64,000 nucleotides of DNA from Adiantum capillus-veneris. Its lineage: Eukaryota; Streptophyta; Polypodiopsida; Polypodiales; Pteridaceae. The notes under the pieces are model-generated. The model had not been told where the DNA came from. It saw nothing but the letters and a program-made list of their open reading frames with translations, and ran no database searches. Below are positions 1 to 11,930 of this stretch, piece after piece (position 1 is the first letter of the stretch; each line of letters begins with the position of its first letter). The position numbers and the translations under genes are program-made. The DNA lies in contig CM043945.1 of assembly GCA_014529385.2 (NCBI GenBank), positions 140,904,241-140,968,240 on the forward strand. The letters run 5' to 3'.

Positions 1-405
1 ACTATTAGAGGCATTGCAAGAAAGATGTGCAAATGGATACAAAGGAAGTGGAAAATAGGGATTTTCAAGAGGGATTTGTTCCTTGGTGGAAAAAAATTCA
101 AAGTTCTGCACTTTTAATATGTATTCAAATTGTTAGATAATGTTTCTTTCGTAACACGTGGAAGGTAAAAAATTGTTGTGTCTTTGATAGAAGCCTCTTT
201 GTGGCTAGCTTCTCAGAGATTGTTCAAGAAATCAAGGAGATAATATATGTGGCAAGTAAAAGGCATAACTTGGATGATTTGCTTTAGGGAAACCCTTGCC
301 ATTCGGTCAATCCTTGCTTTGTAAAGGTTTGTGATGTTTTCGATAGTATGCTTCTAGGTACTTGTAACTAAGCTTGGTTGCCACCCTCTCAAAGGGTTCC
401 CTAAT
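1..405. other. Non-coding sequence at left window edge
   Basis: I see no open frame or recognisable domain here. It is probably leader of element A, because it runs straight into the palindrome array, but no landmark proves that. Confidence 0.4.
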
Positions 406-993
406 CCTATGGAACTAGGGCCATAGGATCTCCAAAAGGAACCTAGGGCCATAGGATCAAAGGGTGCCATATGTCCCATCTCTTGTGGCTCAAGGGCCAT
501 AGGGTAGGAATGTAAAATCTGAAGGGTCATAAGGTTCCCTATGTTTCTTTTGAATATCCTATGGCCCTAGGACCATAGGATCTTCAAAAGGAACATATGG
601 ACCTAAGTCCATAGTATCACATGGTGCCCTATGCCCAATATACAGATCTTGTGGCCAAAGGGCCATAGGGTGGCAATGTACAATATCAAAGTCCATATGA
701 TTCCCTATGTCCCTTATGGGGATCCTATGGCACTAGGGCCATAGGATCTCCAAAAGTAACATAAGGAAGCTAGGGCCTTAGGATGCCCTATGTCCCATCT
801 AGAGACCTTGTGGCCCAAGGGCCAAAGGGTGATAATGTACAATCTCAAGGGCTATAGGATATCAAAAAGGAACATATGGCCCTAGGGCCATAGGATCACA
901 TTGTGTCCTATGTCCCATCTAGAAACCTTGTGGCCCAAGGGTCATAGGATGGCAATGTTCGTTTTGGAGATCCTATGGCCCTAGGGCCCTAGG
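406..993. repeat. Five-copy palindrome array in the leader of element A
   Basis: A 22-bp palindrome whose half-site is CCTATGGCCCT, followed by its reverse complement, occurs at 406-427, 558-579, 724-745, 873-894 and 972-993. Starts are 152, 166, 149 and 99 bp apart. The first, third, fourth and fifth copies carry one or a few mismatches. Between the palindromes the text also repeats loosely, with phrases such as 'ccctatgtcccatct' and 'cttgtggcccaaggg', so this is a degenerate tandem array with a unit of about 150 bp. Isolated half-sites lie between the full copies. The array stands upstream of the gag-pol frame, as in elements B and C. Confidence 0.85.
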
Positions 994-1297
994 GGCATGG
1001 GCCTACCATGGTGCCTGTTAATGTGCACCATGGGGTTCCCTATGTTCCTTAAGGCCACCCTTGGGCCCTAAGATACCCTCTAGTATGAGGTGAGAGCCTA
1101 CATTAGGAAATTTCGGAGGTCATTTGGAGGGCCATATGAAGAGAGAGAAAAATAGAGCGCGTCCAATGAGCAGGAGGGCTACTTTACATAGGAAAGTACG
1201 TGGAAAGACTCAAAAAATAGGAAAATAGCCTAAAACCTTTCACGAATCTAGGATTGTGGCATCGTAACTTCCTTGTTTTTATCGAGCTGTTAGGTGC
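994..1297. other. Spacer between palindrome array and pol frame of element A
   Basis: Non-coding in all frames as far as I can read. The pol frame is open from about 1268. A 25-bp unit is tandemly duplicated across the frame start (1305-1354, with one mismatch). The capsid domain expected here is missing. Confidence 0.5.
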
Positions 1298-3685
1298 TTG
1301 CCAGTGGTCCCACTGCTGATATTCTCTTATGGTCCCACTGCTAATATTCTCTTATGGTCTGTCCACTTAATACAGCAAGGGAGGAGTCAAGAAAGAGATC
1401 AAGACCCTGGAAGAGCACGACGACAAAACAGGGAGTATCATTGCTACAACTGCGGAGAAGACGGTCACGGTATGTACTACTGTCCCAAACCACGACAAAA
1501 CTATAACAAAGGAGGCAGGAGGAACCAACTGTCACCCCCTAGAGAAAGAACACCCCCACCCCGAGCACCAGCCCCACCAACACAAATTCTACGTCCACCT
1601 CAGACACCACTACAAGCATCCATCCCACCTCTTCCACCAGCCCCACCACCTGATCGCCCTGTAAACATCATAATGCTAGAAGAGAAAGGAAAATCCATAG
1701 TAGTGGATCCACCCAGAGCAAAGGAGAGGAACAAGGGTAAGGAGAAGGTAACCTTTTTAGAACCACTTGAAGCCATGATTGGGAAAAGATCTAGGAGGGA
1801 GAAAGCTACACAATCAGATGATGAGAGAAGAATGAGAGGAGAAACTAGCAAGAGGCTATCCAGGCCACGATGGAAATTGGGCATCACCGACTTCCAGCTA
1901 GGGGAAAGTTCTAAGCCCTATGATCTAACATTGGATGTGGCAGAGCAAGGACCGAAGATTACATGGCCACAACTGCTACATCTTGTACCTAATGTAAGGC
2001 GACAATGGTCTAAAATGGTAAGTACAAGATGCTCCAAAACAAAGGTAGCCGGAGCAATTTCGGGATGCAACATGGATGACATCCTTCCAATTGTCGACGT
2101 AAACATAAAAGGAAAGAGGGTTGGAAACACCTACATTGATGGAGGTTCACATATCTGTGTAATGAGTGAAGCTTTGATGCTTCGATTAGGGCTCCAGGTT
2201 GACAGGCCTTCTCCATGCAAGGCAAAGATGGAAAAAAACGCAAAAGTAAAGTGTGTGGGTGTAGTAAGTGCCGTCAAAATAAAAGCTTTCAACACTGAGG
2301 TAGAGGTAGATGTTTTTGTAATTTCTACCAAGGGGGAGGGCTATCCACTAATTTTGGGAAGGCCATGGTTGATGGCCGTGAAGGAAAAACAGGACTGGGG
2401 TACTGGCCTTCTACTCATGACCGGTAAGAAAGGGGAGACAATCTACTATGACATGAGTATTGGCAAGCAGAAGCAAATGAATCTGGAAACATCGGCAAAT
2501 GAAACCACTAGCGAATCTTCCAGTTCTGAGGAGGAGACCACATCCACCGATGAAAGTGACAGTTCCATTGATGTGATGGGTATCATTATGAAGGATCCAC
2601 AAAGGGTAAGCACAATTGGTGATCCATCACCAAAAGGGCAACCCAATGAAGAGGAGAGAAAATCACCTGGCCTAGGAGGAAGTAGGTTGAAGGGTATGTT
2701 GTCTACGGAGTTAACACTTGAGGAGAAAGATAGTTTTTTGCAAATGTTGATGGGATTTCCTAACCTGTTCATTGACAACTATGAAAGAATCACAGGCATT
2801 ACAGTGGTGGAACATCATATTAAGCTGAAGGAAGGGGTAAAACCAGTTGTGCAAAAGCTACGACGACTCGGGGTCATACAAGAAAAGGAACTCTCGGCCG
2901 AGGTAAGGAAACTGCTGGAGGCGAGATTCATCTATCCTGTAGAAAACTCAGAATGGGTGTCACCCGTAGTGATGACACCTAAAAAGAATGGTAAGTGGAG
3001 GGTCTGTGTTGACTACAAACCACTAAATGCAGCTACAAAGAGAGACCACTTTCCTCTCCCTTTCTTGGATGAAATTCTGAATGAAGTAGCGAGTTTTGAA
3101 TGCTATACCGTCTCTGATGGTTATTCAGGATACTTTCAAATACACATAGCCTTGGAAGATCAGCTAAAAACCACTTTTATCACGCCATGGGGTTGTTTTG
3201 CATACAGGGTTATGCCATTTGGTCTCACAAATGCACCTGCTACATTCCAAAGATATGTCACATATGTTTTTCAACCGTTCTTTGGAACATCCATAAGAGT
3301 GTTCATTGATGATTTTTGTATATATAGCTCCCGTATTTCACATTTAGAAAAGGTAACTGAAGGTTTGGCCAGGTTGCAGAGCCTAGGCGGGAAATTAAAT
3401 GTGGATAAATGCCACATTGGGGAGAGTAAAGTCATTCTTCTAGGCCATGAAATTTCAGCAAAAGGTATCAACGCCGACCCAAGTAAGGTGTCCGCACTCA
3501 TAGCCTTACCTTCACCAACGACCGCACGTCAACTGGTCTCTTTTCTACAGAAGGTGAGGTACTTAAGTAGATTCATACATCTACTATCACAACTTGTTCT
3601 ACCACTGCAACAACTCACTCAAAGATCAACTTTCACTAGGGACGAGGAAAGCAAAAATCACTACAACAAGGTAAAGGAGGTCTAA
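1298..3685 (+). pseudogene. Element A gag-pol, part 1: zinc knuckle, protease, reverse transcriptase
   Basis: The frame begins with an arginine-rich stretch and one CCHC zinc knuckle (CYNCGEDGHGMYYC, CX2CX4HX4C) near residue 50. A proline-rich linker follows, then a retropepsin with D-G-G in place of the usual DTG/DSG and a downstream ILGRPWL-type motif. After an acidic Ser/Glu linker comes RT, with the PFGLTNAPATFQ block and FIDD as the YMDD-type active site. The protease region is clearly related to that of element F at 24.6-25.8 kb. The segment stops at TAA (3683-3685), but the same frame continues directly into RNase H, so this is a nonsense mutation and not a gene end. The listed start is only where the open frame begins. 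Confidence 0.85.
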
Positions 3686-4732
3686 GCCACTCTGCCACTT
3701 ATCTCACCACCTAAGTGGGATGAAAAATTCTATGTCACCTCAAGTGTTGGTGATGACTCATTGGGGGCTGTGCTACTCCAAAATGATACGACGACATCTT
3801 TCATGAGGCCAATCTACTTCTCTAGTCGAATGATGACAATAGGAGAGAAAGGTTTCACCCATGTGGAACACTTAGTCCTAGCTATTAGATTTGCAACTAC
3901 AAAGTTTAGGTCATATTTGATGCCTAAGCAATTTGTGATTCTAACCACGGATGAAATATTTCCCTATGTTGTACAACACATGGATGTGTTTGCTAGAATT
4001 ACTAAATGGCTAGTTCGTCTGCAAGAGTTTGACTACACGGTACAGGTAGAATGCACGACAAGGGCAAGTTTGGGGGGCCTCATGACCTACCAAGTCTTTG
4101 AAGGGAAGGAGAAGCAGTCTAAGGGAGGAGAAGTCCGATTACCTCCAGTACCACCGATGGTAGAAGGAGCATACTCTCTACACTTTGATGGAGCCTACAA
4201 GGGAGCGTCTGACAAAGCAGCTGTAGGCATAGTGGTCTTTGATGACAAAGGGAAAAAGGTATTTTCGTTGGGCCAATTGTTAGATTCACATTTTAACCAT
4301 GAAGCTGAGTATGCAGCACTAACCAAGGGTCTACAATGGTGCGTCTCACAAGGTGTACAACGCCTTAATGTATTTGGGGATGCTCTACTTCTGGTAAGGC
4401 AAGTAAATGGAGCATGGACATGCAAGAATCCTAGTTTAAGGACTCACTTAAGCGGTGTAAAAACCTTGTTGGGTAAGTTTGAAGAAGTTCAAATACACCA
4501 TATCCCAAGGGCTCAAAACCAAGAAGCAGATGCCCTAGCAAGTGAAAGACTACAAGAAGTGGTGGTTGGAGCAATAAAGCTAAAGCTTCCTCTATTTCAA
4601 GGCATTGATTCCTTGCCTGACATCATGCATTTTTTGGAAACAGGAGAATGCTCATCAGATTTAACAAAGGGACAGAAGCAATGGCTGACGCGGAAGGCCA
4701 CAAGATATCGACTCATCAATGATGGTTTGTAG
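3686..4732 (+). pseudogene. Element A pol, part 2: Ty3 RNase H plus second (archaeal/plant-type) RNase H
   Basis: Same frame as part 1. First comes a Ty3-type RNase H remnant. A second RNase H follows at about 4180-4540: HFDGAY gives the first Asp, NHEAEY the Glu, FGDALL the second Asp and QEADAL the last Asp, so all four acidic residues are present. A duplicated RNase H of this type is a known acquisition of Tat-lineage plant retrotransposons. The segment ends at a TAG (4730-4732) that again interrupts an otherwise continuous frame before the integrase zinc-binding domain. Confidence 0.85.
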
Positions 4733-5950
4733 TGTAAGGGTAAGGACCAAATACTCAGGAAGGTCCCTCTCTCTCAGGAAATCACGGGAGTAATTGCTAG
4801 TTGTCACGACGGGGTTTGTAGTGGTCACTTTGCCCTAGAAATAACAAGTAGGAAAATCTTGCAAGCAGGCTTCATATGGCCTAGCCTCAACTGTGATGTA
4901 CACCACTCGTGCAAAACATGTAAGTTGTGTCAAAAGGCCGGCACTAGATCACTTATGCCTGAACCACAAACACCTATTCTCTCATATGGCCCATTTGAAA
5001 AATGGGGTATCGACACCATTGGGCCATTACCTAGGGCCAACTCAGGAAAATTCTACATTATCATGGGGGTCGACTACATGACTAGATGGGCAGAGGCTAT
5101 AGCCACCACTAGAATCGTAGTAGTAGAGGTAGCTAAATTTATCTACGAGCACATATGTTGTAGGTTTGGCACACCTTTAGAGATCATCTCTGATAGAGGG
5201 CCAGGTTTCAGAGCAGACTTGGTAGGAGAATTAATGCAGAAACTGGGCATTACAAGGAGGCACTCTTCACAATATTACCCTCAATGTAATGGCCTAGTTG
5301 AAAAGGTAAATGGAATGGTTTCTAAAATGATTACCAAGCAGGTAAACAATCATCCTTGAGACTGGGATAAGTATCTACTACCAGGTTTATGGGCCTACAG
5401 AACTTCATTTCGTACATCCTTGGGATTCACACCGTATCATCTAGTATTTCGTAAGGAAGCAATCTTGCCCATTGAAGTGCAACTACAAAGTCTCAGAGTA
5501 ATGGAAAGCCAACTTCAACAACCCAACATGCATTTGAGAGATCACATCATCAACATGGAAAGACTGCATCTGGACAGAGAAGAAGCAATAAATTATTATG
5601 CAGCACAAGCAGAGCATAGACGGCTTATCTTTAACGAGCATCTCCGGAAAAAAGAATTGAAGAAAGGAATGTTGGTGCTCCGCTACGACAATCGCTTCAA
5701 CACATGCAAGGATAAGAAACTCCTGCTCCGATGGGAAGGCCCTTTCATCATCAGGAAAAAGTATGCCAATGGAAGCTACCAGCTTATGGAGGCTGATGGA
5801 AAACTTCATAAAACCAGGGTAAATGGTTGGCGACTTAAACCTTATTTTCTTCGATTTGACCAGGCTCCACCAATTGACATTCCAGATGAGGACACACCAT
5901 CAGCCACTACCTCCGACGATAATGATCAAACAGATGATCTAGAGACATGA
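4733..5950 (+). pseudogene. Element A pol, part 3: integrase
   Basis: Same frame as parts 1 and 2. The zinc-binding module is visible as an H..H pair around 4803-4835 and CKTCKLC near 4914. The catalytic core has WGIDTIGP (first Asp), SDRGPGF (second Asp) and QCNGLVEKVNG (Glu), that is, DD-35-E. A TGA at 5357-5359 sits in the conserved region just before the Trp-Asp pair. The frame then continues to a genuine-looking end at 5950 through a basic C-terminal integrase domain with a WEGPF motif, typical of the GPF/Y module. No chromodomain is seen, which fits the Tat and Athila groups. Confidence 0.85.
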
Positions 5951-5962
5951 ATGCCTCTAGCC

Positions 5963-5974
5963 AAAAGGGGAGGG
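5963..5974 (+). other. Polypurine tract of element A
   Basis: The purine run AAAAGGGGAGGG sits 4 bp before the TGATGGG start of the 3' LTR. This is the expected place for the plus-strand primer of an LTR retrotransposon. Confidence 0.75.
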
Positions 5975-5978
5975 CTAA

Positions 5979-7529
5979 TGATGGGGGCTTTTCACAAGCC
6001 AAGCTCCCATACCCCTCTTCTCTCATCCCCACCCCATGAAAACCCCTTCTTACGGAGGGAGTGATAAAAGGCATTGGAAAAAAGTAAGAAAAAACTAAAG
6101 TATGATTATGTAAATATATGAGAAAGGTAAAATAGGCCACCTCATGCCTGCGGGGCAGCCCATCCCCACCTTGCCTCCTTTTTCTTCACTGTTGCCCCGC
6201 CATGTGTCCCTTTTCCTCTCCTCCACTCAAAAGGTCAACCCCTCTCTCTTCCCCTTGTCCTTTCTCCTTTCTCTCTCCCCGCAAGCTACACCACCTCTCA
6301 CCAATAATGCATTCTAACTCACCAATAATGCACCCTAACTCACATGCAACTTACCCTATCTTCCAAAATAGTATACCCCACCTCCCTTTGTCTCTCCTAT
6401 CATATCCCATGACCCAAATACCCCCCTCTCTCTCTAAAGGGCGCCATGTCTCTTGTCTTGTAGCTAAATAACCTCCCCCACACTCACACACACTCAGTTT
6501 CATTGAAAAAGGTGCCCACAGATCCATCCCCACCCGGTGGTTACCTGATTTTTCTTGTGTTCACACACATCTGCACGCAGATTCACCTCTGAACACACTC
6601 TCCTCTTTACCCTCTTGTAATTACTTTATTCTCCATGTCACCTCTCACTTTTTTTTCATCAACCCATCTCTCTCTCTAAGTCTCTCTCTAATGAGACTGC
6701 TATTCTAGCACATATACACACAGCCAGACAAGTGGGGCCCACAGTCACATGGCCTATGTAGATAATGATTTCTTCATTTCTAAATTCTAGAATTTCTCCC
6801 CCCTCCTCCCCTATATAAAGAGGGTTCACCATCACACTAAACATACACACAACATCACCAAAGAGTACACTATGCACAGTGTGTGCCTAGTGCACACACA
6901 CACACCCACACCATCACCATCACCGCAATCACCATGCTTGTCTTGAGCATGACCTCTACACCCTTGGGCTATGGAAGATGAAGGGAAACTAAATGAAGGA
7001 TGATGGTCATAACCCTCGTGCGAGTCTTCGCCATCAACCCCCACCTATCCGCCATGTGCTCTATCATTCTCTCCCTTCTCATTCCCCTACCATATGCTCC
7101 CCATTTCATTGCCTTATTCTCTAAATAAATCTTGAGGTTTTGTGAGTATGTTTCTTTGCAATGTTTTGCCCATGTGAGGTGTGCGGAATCGCCACCTAGT
7201 CTTGTGTTTGGAGTAAGCCTGTGTATGTGTGAAGGGTGTGCGGATTCACCATCGTTTTGTGGTGCCTAAGTACTAAGCTGCTATACCCCCTCCCACTCTC
7301 TCTCTCTCTCTCTCTCACTTGATCTCATTCCCTTTCCTCTTCATCATTACTCCCAAGCATCCATCTCTCTTGGATGAAAACTTTGTTATGGTGGTGTGTT
7401 GTTTGCGTCCTAGCCGCTGAAGCTAGGTGGTGCCCCCTGTTTGCTTTACCATGACAGGCTTGAGGCGCGCCATTCAGTCCCCGGTGTTTTAGAGGCCGTC
7501 GGGGTTAGGGGTTCGCTTTGCTCCCATCA
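5979..7529 (+). repeat. 3' LTR of element A
   Basis: The segment starts TGATGGG and ends CCCATCA, a perfect 7-bp inverted terminal pair with the TG...CA ends of an LTR. It lies right after the polypurine tract and is 1551 bp long. It has a TATA box at 6812-6819. The bases after it are CCACA, the candidate 5-bp target duplication. The 5' partner is outside the window, so the duplication and the LTR-LTR age cannot be checked here. Confidence 0.75.
6812..6819 (+). promoter_or_regulatory. TATA box of element A LTR promoter
   Basis: TATATAAA preceded by a C-rich stretch and followed by 'gagggttcacc'. It is in the LTR and on the element's strand, as expected for the U3 promoter. Confidence 0.65.
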
Positions 7530-7534
7530 CCACA

Positions 7535-8640
7535 AAAGGTCTCTGCCACTTGGCTTGCTATGAGATAGTGACTTATAAAATTAGGAAGGATTGGATTCCA
7601 TATTAACATAAACATTATGAGTTCTAAATATACAACTTTAATGGTATTTAGGATTCTTTACAGAGGGAGCCTCATAATTTGGCAGATAAAAACTCCAAAA
7701 GTTTGTTTTTTTAAAAGGGGGGCGCATACGATTTGGAGTAGAAGCGGGTCATTTTTTGGACCAAATGTGATTTTTAATTCGATACCCACTTCTAAAAATA
7801 TTTAAATCCTTCACCAAACATAAAGGTATGAAACCAAAACAATTGAGAATTTAGAGAGTGATGCTCATTGCGACGAAGCCATTGGTCCATATGAGGGTTG
7901 AAGTTGGTTTTAGAAGATGAGTATATGTAAATGACGAGTCAATAGTCAAGGGTTGGATGCCCTGTACTATTGTAGTGGGTATATAAATATCCTTGAAGTA
8001 TTGCATTTTTCACCATCATAGATTTGAGTTGATATACATTGTCACTGCACAATATAAGAGCTATAATCCTTAATTGGGTGAAAATATCTTTTATATACTG
8101 AATTGGATGCATAAAGGGACTAGAATCCTTGAGTGGGTACAAGTAGTACTGAATTGTGTGATTGTATTGAATATTTTTTTGCGTTCTTTCATGTGTTGGT
8201 TTATATAGGGAGTGAATTATGTATTATGAAAGATTGTTAGTGCATGAAATGACAAATCATAGATATTATTGCTTTTGTGTTTGTTTTGCAAATAATTGAC
8301 ATCGTTTCAGTGTAGAAGTTAATTATTATTTGTAGAATCTGAAAATAGATATTTCTTATTGTTTGCAAATCAAAGAGGATGTATAAATAATCATCATAAT
8401 AATAATTGCATTGAGAAACTGATAGCATTGTTGTATTTATAATGCCGTGTAGATTAGTGTATTGCAATGTGTGTGTTTTCTCACAACATATATGATTGAT
8501 ATGTGGATTGACTAGAGTGCATTGAAAATCTCATATTATGTGGATTTGATTACTTTCTTAGTGATTGTTTTCTAATATATATTGAAAAGGATAAAAATGT
8601 TTTAAAAATTGAACATCTAGTTCTTATGCCTTCAGTTTTA
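7535..8640. other. Non-coding interval
   Basis: AT-rich sequence between the LTR of element A and the hAT relic. I see no domain, RNA gene or clear repeat. Confidence 0.5.
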
Positions 8641-8642
8641 AA

Positions 8643-10330
8643 TTGAAAGCAATGGAGAAAAATGTTGACACAAGTGGTACAAAGAAGACAAAGAATAAAA
8701 AAACCCATGGCAAAGAGTGGGATTATGCTCACAGTATATGCGGTCAATATATGGAGTGGCAATGTAAATCTTGCTTCACAACAAAATCAGGCGGTGCACC
8801 ACGTATTAGAGACAATTTTTTGGGTAGCTTGAAAAAGAATTGTAAGAAATGTGAACATCCTCAGGCATCTGCAATTTCAAAGCGTTTGAGATAAGAGATC
8901 GCCAAAAAGGGTGGAAAGAGACAACGGAAACTAACCTTGCAGAATAGCCTGCACAAGGAGAGAAAATGTCCAGCAAAGTTTCTTGTAAGTGTCACAATGA
9001 AGGTGGACTTGGGCCAATGCTGTAAAAACGTTAGCAAATTAATAAAGAAGTGCTTTCCACACATTTTGGCCAATGGTTGTACTATGCACAACTTAAACTT
9101 GGTGCTGAAGGATTGGTACACTAATGAAGAAAACACATGGTTCCCCAAAATAATTTACACAGTATGCCAAGTTGTGAAATTTATCTTGAATTGAAAATGG
9201 TGCTCGATTTGTACAGAACATGCATGTTAGTGATGTTGAAACTTCTTGTTGAAACTCAATTTTTCACCCATTTTCATAAATTGGAGTCACTTCTCCGCAA
9301 TAAGTGTACTATGATTGACACTTTCAATTGCACGGTCTTTGACAAATGGAAGCTTGGGCACAAAAAAAAAGTGAAACAGAAAATTACATGTCTATGTGGC
9401 TCTATAAACAAGGCCTTTTTGGAGGATCGTAATGGATGCATATCATGTAATGATGCCTGTTATGTTCGTGATTCAGAACCTTGATCAGAAGGCGCCAAAT
9501 ATGGGCAAAGTGTGGATAACATGGTGGTTAGTTCAACAGAGTCTTGAAAATCCTGAGGAGCTAAAAGAGGCTCTAGTAGAGAAGAAGTGGTGACTCCTAT
9601 TCTCTGTCAAACAACAAAGAGTTTTGGCCAGCTCATAGTCCACTCCATAGTGTGGCTTACATGCTCGATCCGGAGTATTAGAATTTAGATCTGATGTCCA
9701 ATACAAATGTGGTCAACAATTTTTATCATGTGGTCAACATGTTCTACTCTAATTTTCAAGATCGAATTGATTGTATCAAAGAAAATGAGTGCATTTAGAT
9801 TAAAAGAAGGTTCTTTTTCAAATGATTGTATCAAAGAAAATGAGTGCATTTAGATTAAAAGAAGGTTCTTTTTCAAATGATTTTGTACAATCAATGGCAA
9901 AAGAGAAACCTGCATGGAAGTGGTGGATCATGAATGGTGGAGACCATTACTCAACCTTACATCTCCTTGCAATGTAAGTATTAGCGCAATGTGCAACAAA
10001 CTCAAGTTTAGAGAGAAATTGGGGTATGTACAAGTATGTTCATTGCACTATTCACAACAAATTATTAGCAGAATAATTAGTGTATGTATTTTGCAATGAA
10101 AAGATATTGCATCACATCGAAAGTGCTGGCTACGAGGAGGAAATGCCAATTTGGTTGTATGATTGTAAAAAAAAAAAGACGAAGAAGAGTTCAATGTTGG
10201 TGTATCTCATTGCACTATAAATAAAATAGAAGAGAATTTGATAATAGATGTGGAAGTTGAATTACAAGAGAACCAAAACACTCGAACTCAGAACCAGATA
10301 ACAATTTCACAGATTGAATATACCTTGAGA
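8643..10330 (+). pseudogene. hAT-family DNA transposase relic
   Basis: Four pieces of a hAT transposase appear in order in different frames. At 8643-8894 is a BED-type zinc finger (EWQCKSCF with the following SGG and Cys/His residues). At about 8980-9190 is a core segment with LIKKCFPHILANGC and H-N-LNLVLKDW, the pattern of the hAT/DUF659 catalytic region. At 9137-9484 the core continues. At about 9905-10080 is the C-terminal dimerisation domain, with KWWIMNGGDH followed by ERNWGMYKYVH, matching the hAT 'ERxWS' block. Frameshifts, stops and a 55-bp internal duplication make it non-functional. The terminal inverted repeats were not found. Confidence 0.7.
9768..9877 (+). repeat. Two-copy 55-bp tandem duplication inside the hAT relic
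   Basis: A 55-bp unit beginning 'tgattgtatcaaagaaaatg' is present twice back to back (9768-9822 and 9823-9877) with no differences that I can see. The length is not a multiple of three, so it shifts the transposase frame. Confidence 0.9.
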
Positions 10331-10595
10331 AAATGAAGATTGTGTCAAAAACCATTAGGTCTCTCCAATCTCAAAAACATAAAAACTCTTTCAAAACATC
10401 TTAAGTGCATAAGTGAAGGGTGAGTTTAGGAAATGAAAAGACAGATGAAGGTGGAAAGTCAAAAGACATACGAGGGTGAAAAGTCAGAGGACCTTTTGTG
10501 TCCATATAAAGAGGTGTTCGACTTTCCATTGGTCCATTTGTGTTTCTCTTCTTCTTTATTTTCCATTTAGCATTTCTTCATTTTAAGCTGTCCTT

Positions 10596-10596
<1 letters not shown>

Positions 10597-10634
<38 letters not shown>

Positions 10635-10650
10635 ATCTATCTCAATGTTG
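10597..10650. repeat. (CT)n microsatellite with CTAT tail
   Basis: About 30 bp of pure CT followed by degenerate CTAT units. Short open frames here are low-complexity artefacts. Confidence 0.95.
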
Positions 10651-10750
10651 TATGCATCCTTCTCACGTCCAATCGATACTATTGAAAATCTATGTGCTTC
10701 ATCAATGCATCCGTTGGTGCCTAGTATAGATTAGCACATTGTTTTGTTGT

Positions 10751-10938
10751 TGTTGAGAGAATATTAGAATTAAGAATACCTTTTAATTTTTTTGAAGCCA
10801 TTAGGAATTTGTGGAGAAGTAGAGAGAAAGAGAGACACACACCATGTATGCTCCCAAAGACTGATTCATATTGAGGACAAGATATAAATATATAGGTGAG
10901 ACCAAGTTGAGTAGAGTGAGCCATATATAGCTCCAACA
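10751..10938 (-). repeat. Probable 3' LTR of the copia element (188 bp)
   Basis: Read on the minus strand, the segment starts TGTTGGAG and ends CTCAACA. It is preceded by a purine-rich TTTGAGTGGGG tract at 10939-10950 and contains TATATA motifs. It lies just downstream of the copia RNase H end. The 5' copy was not found near 15.7-16.8 kb, so the outer boundary rests on the TGTTG/CAACA pair alone. Confidence 0.5.
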
Positions 10939-11184
10939 ACCCCACTCAAACAAAGGTCTCTAGCTTTGGATGAAAAAAACCTTGGGGAGTTAAAGGGAAA
11001 AATCCAAGCCCCTATACAATGTGAAAAAATGAACCAACAATAATGATGTGAAAGTGAATTGTATCTATGTACAAATATACAAGTGACTCAGAGATCACAC
11101 TGTGCAAATGTGGAGTGTGCAAAGTGCATGATAACTATAGGATTACAAAGTCATATATACAAAGCTATTACAATAGCAGAGAAG

Positions 11185-11930
11185 CTAACCTAGAAAGAGT
11201 GAGGCCGAAGAAACTCCAAGCTCCGAGCGCAAGAGGATGAAACATGACTCGTTGAGTCCTTTGGTAAGAATGTTTGCAATCATCTGGTCACTTGGACAGT
11301 GTTCAACCATAATGGTTCCTTTACGTACTTCATACCTGACATAATGATAATGGATAGAAATGTGCTTTGACTTATTATGTTGAACATAGAACACCATATT
11401 AGTGAATTTGGATATTTTCCGATTCGCCTTTTCAAAATGAGCTTAAGATTTGAGCATATGGCCAATCTTAGAAAATTTTTTAAGAGCATGTCTTGAAAGA
11501 TCTCTTCAAGTACTACCTTGTGTAAGTAGCTGTCCTCAAAAAATATTTTGAGAGTTTTCCACATGACTAAATATTTAAGACATTTGTGATTCCAATATTG
11601 GCTCTAAAGTCTCAAACTTTCTAATATGGTGTTATAGTCTTTTACAAGACTAATAGCACTTTGGTTGTCACAGTGCAAGGGTGTGCTAGAAAGAGGAGAG
11701 CGACCAATATCAACCGACATTTGTTGAAGCCACATCAACTCACGAGCTGGAAGTGATGCCGCAACATATTCAGATTCAATCGTAGAAATTGCAACACGAT
11801 GTTGTTTCTTGCTGGTCCAAGAAACAAGACAACCATTAATAAAGAAGCAATTTCCACTAATAGATCGCATAGATAAATGTGAGCTTTCCCAGTCTGCATC
11901 GGTGTAACTCAAAAGAGAAAGAGATTGCAT
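11185..11930 (-). pseudogene. Copia RNase H region
   Basis: At 11604-11930 the frame has YTDADWESS, SWTSKKQ, STIESEY and the Asp-containing LHCDNQSAISL, the four acidic motifs of copia RNase H. The C-terminal end, with HYHYVRYEV and the conserved DQMIANILTKGL block, is in another frame at 11185-11397. The broken middle (about 11400-11600) contains frameshifts. Confidence 0.85.

Larger units (their letters stand above)
1..7529 (+). mobile_element. Element A: Tat-like Ty3/gypsy LTR retrotransposon, 5' end outside the window
   Basis: The order seen is palindrome-rich leader, zinc knuckle, aspartic protease, RT, Ty3-type RNase H, a second RNase H, integrase, polypurine tract and 3' LTR. A second RNase H downstream of the Ty3-type one is known from the plant Tat lineage (Ogre, Retand), which is why I place it there. 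The capsid part of gag is not visible: the leader runs almost directly into the zinc knuckle, so the copy is internally deleted or rearranged. No 5' LTR or PBS is present in the first 1.3 kb. The left limit is set by the window edge, not by a seen boundary. Confidence 0.8.

Noticed and set aside
6202..7044. Small open frames at 6.2-7.0 kb
   Set aside because: They lie inside the 3' LTR of element A and have no recognisable content.
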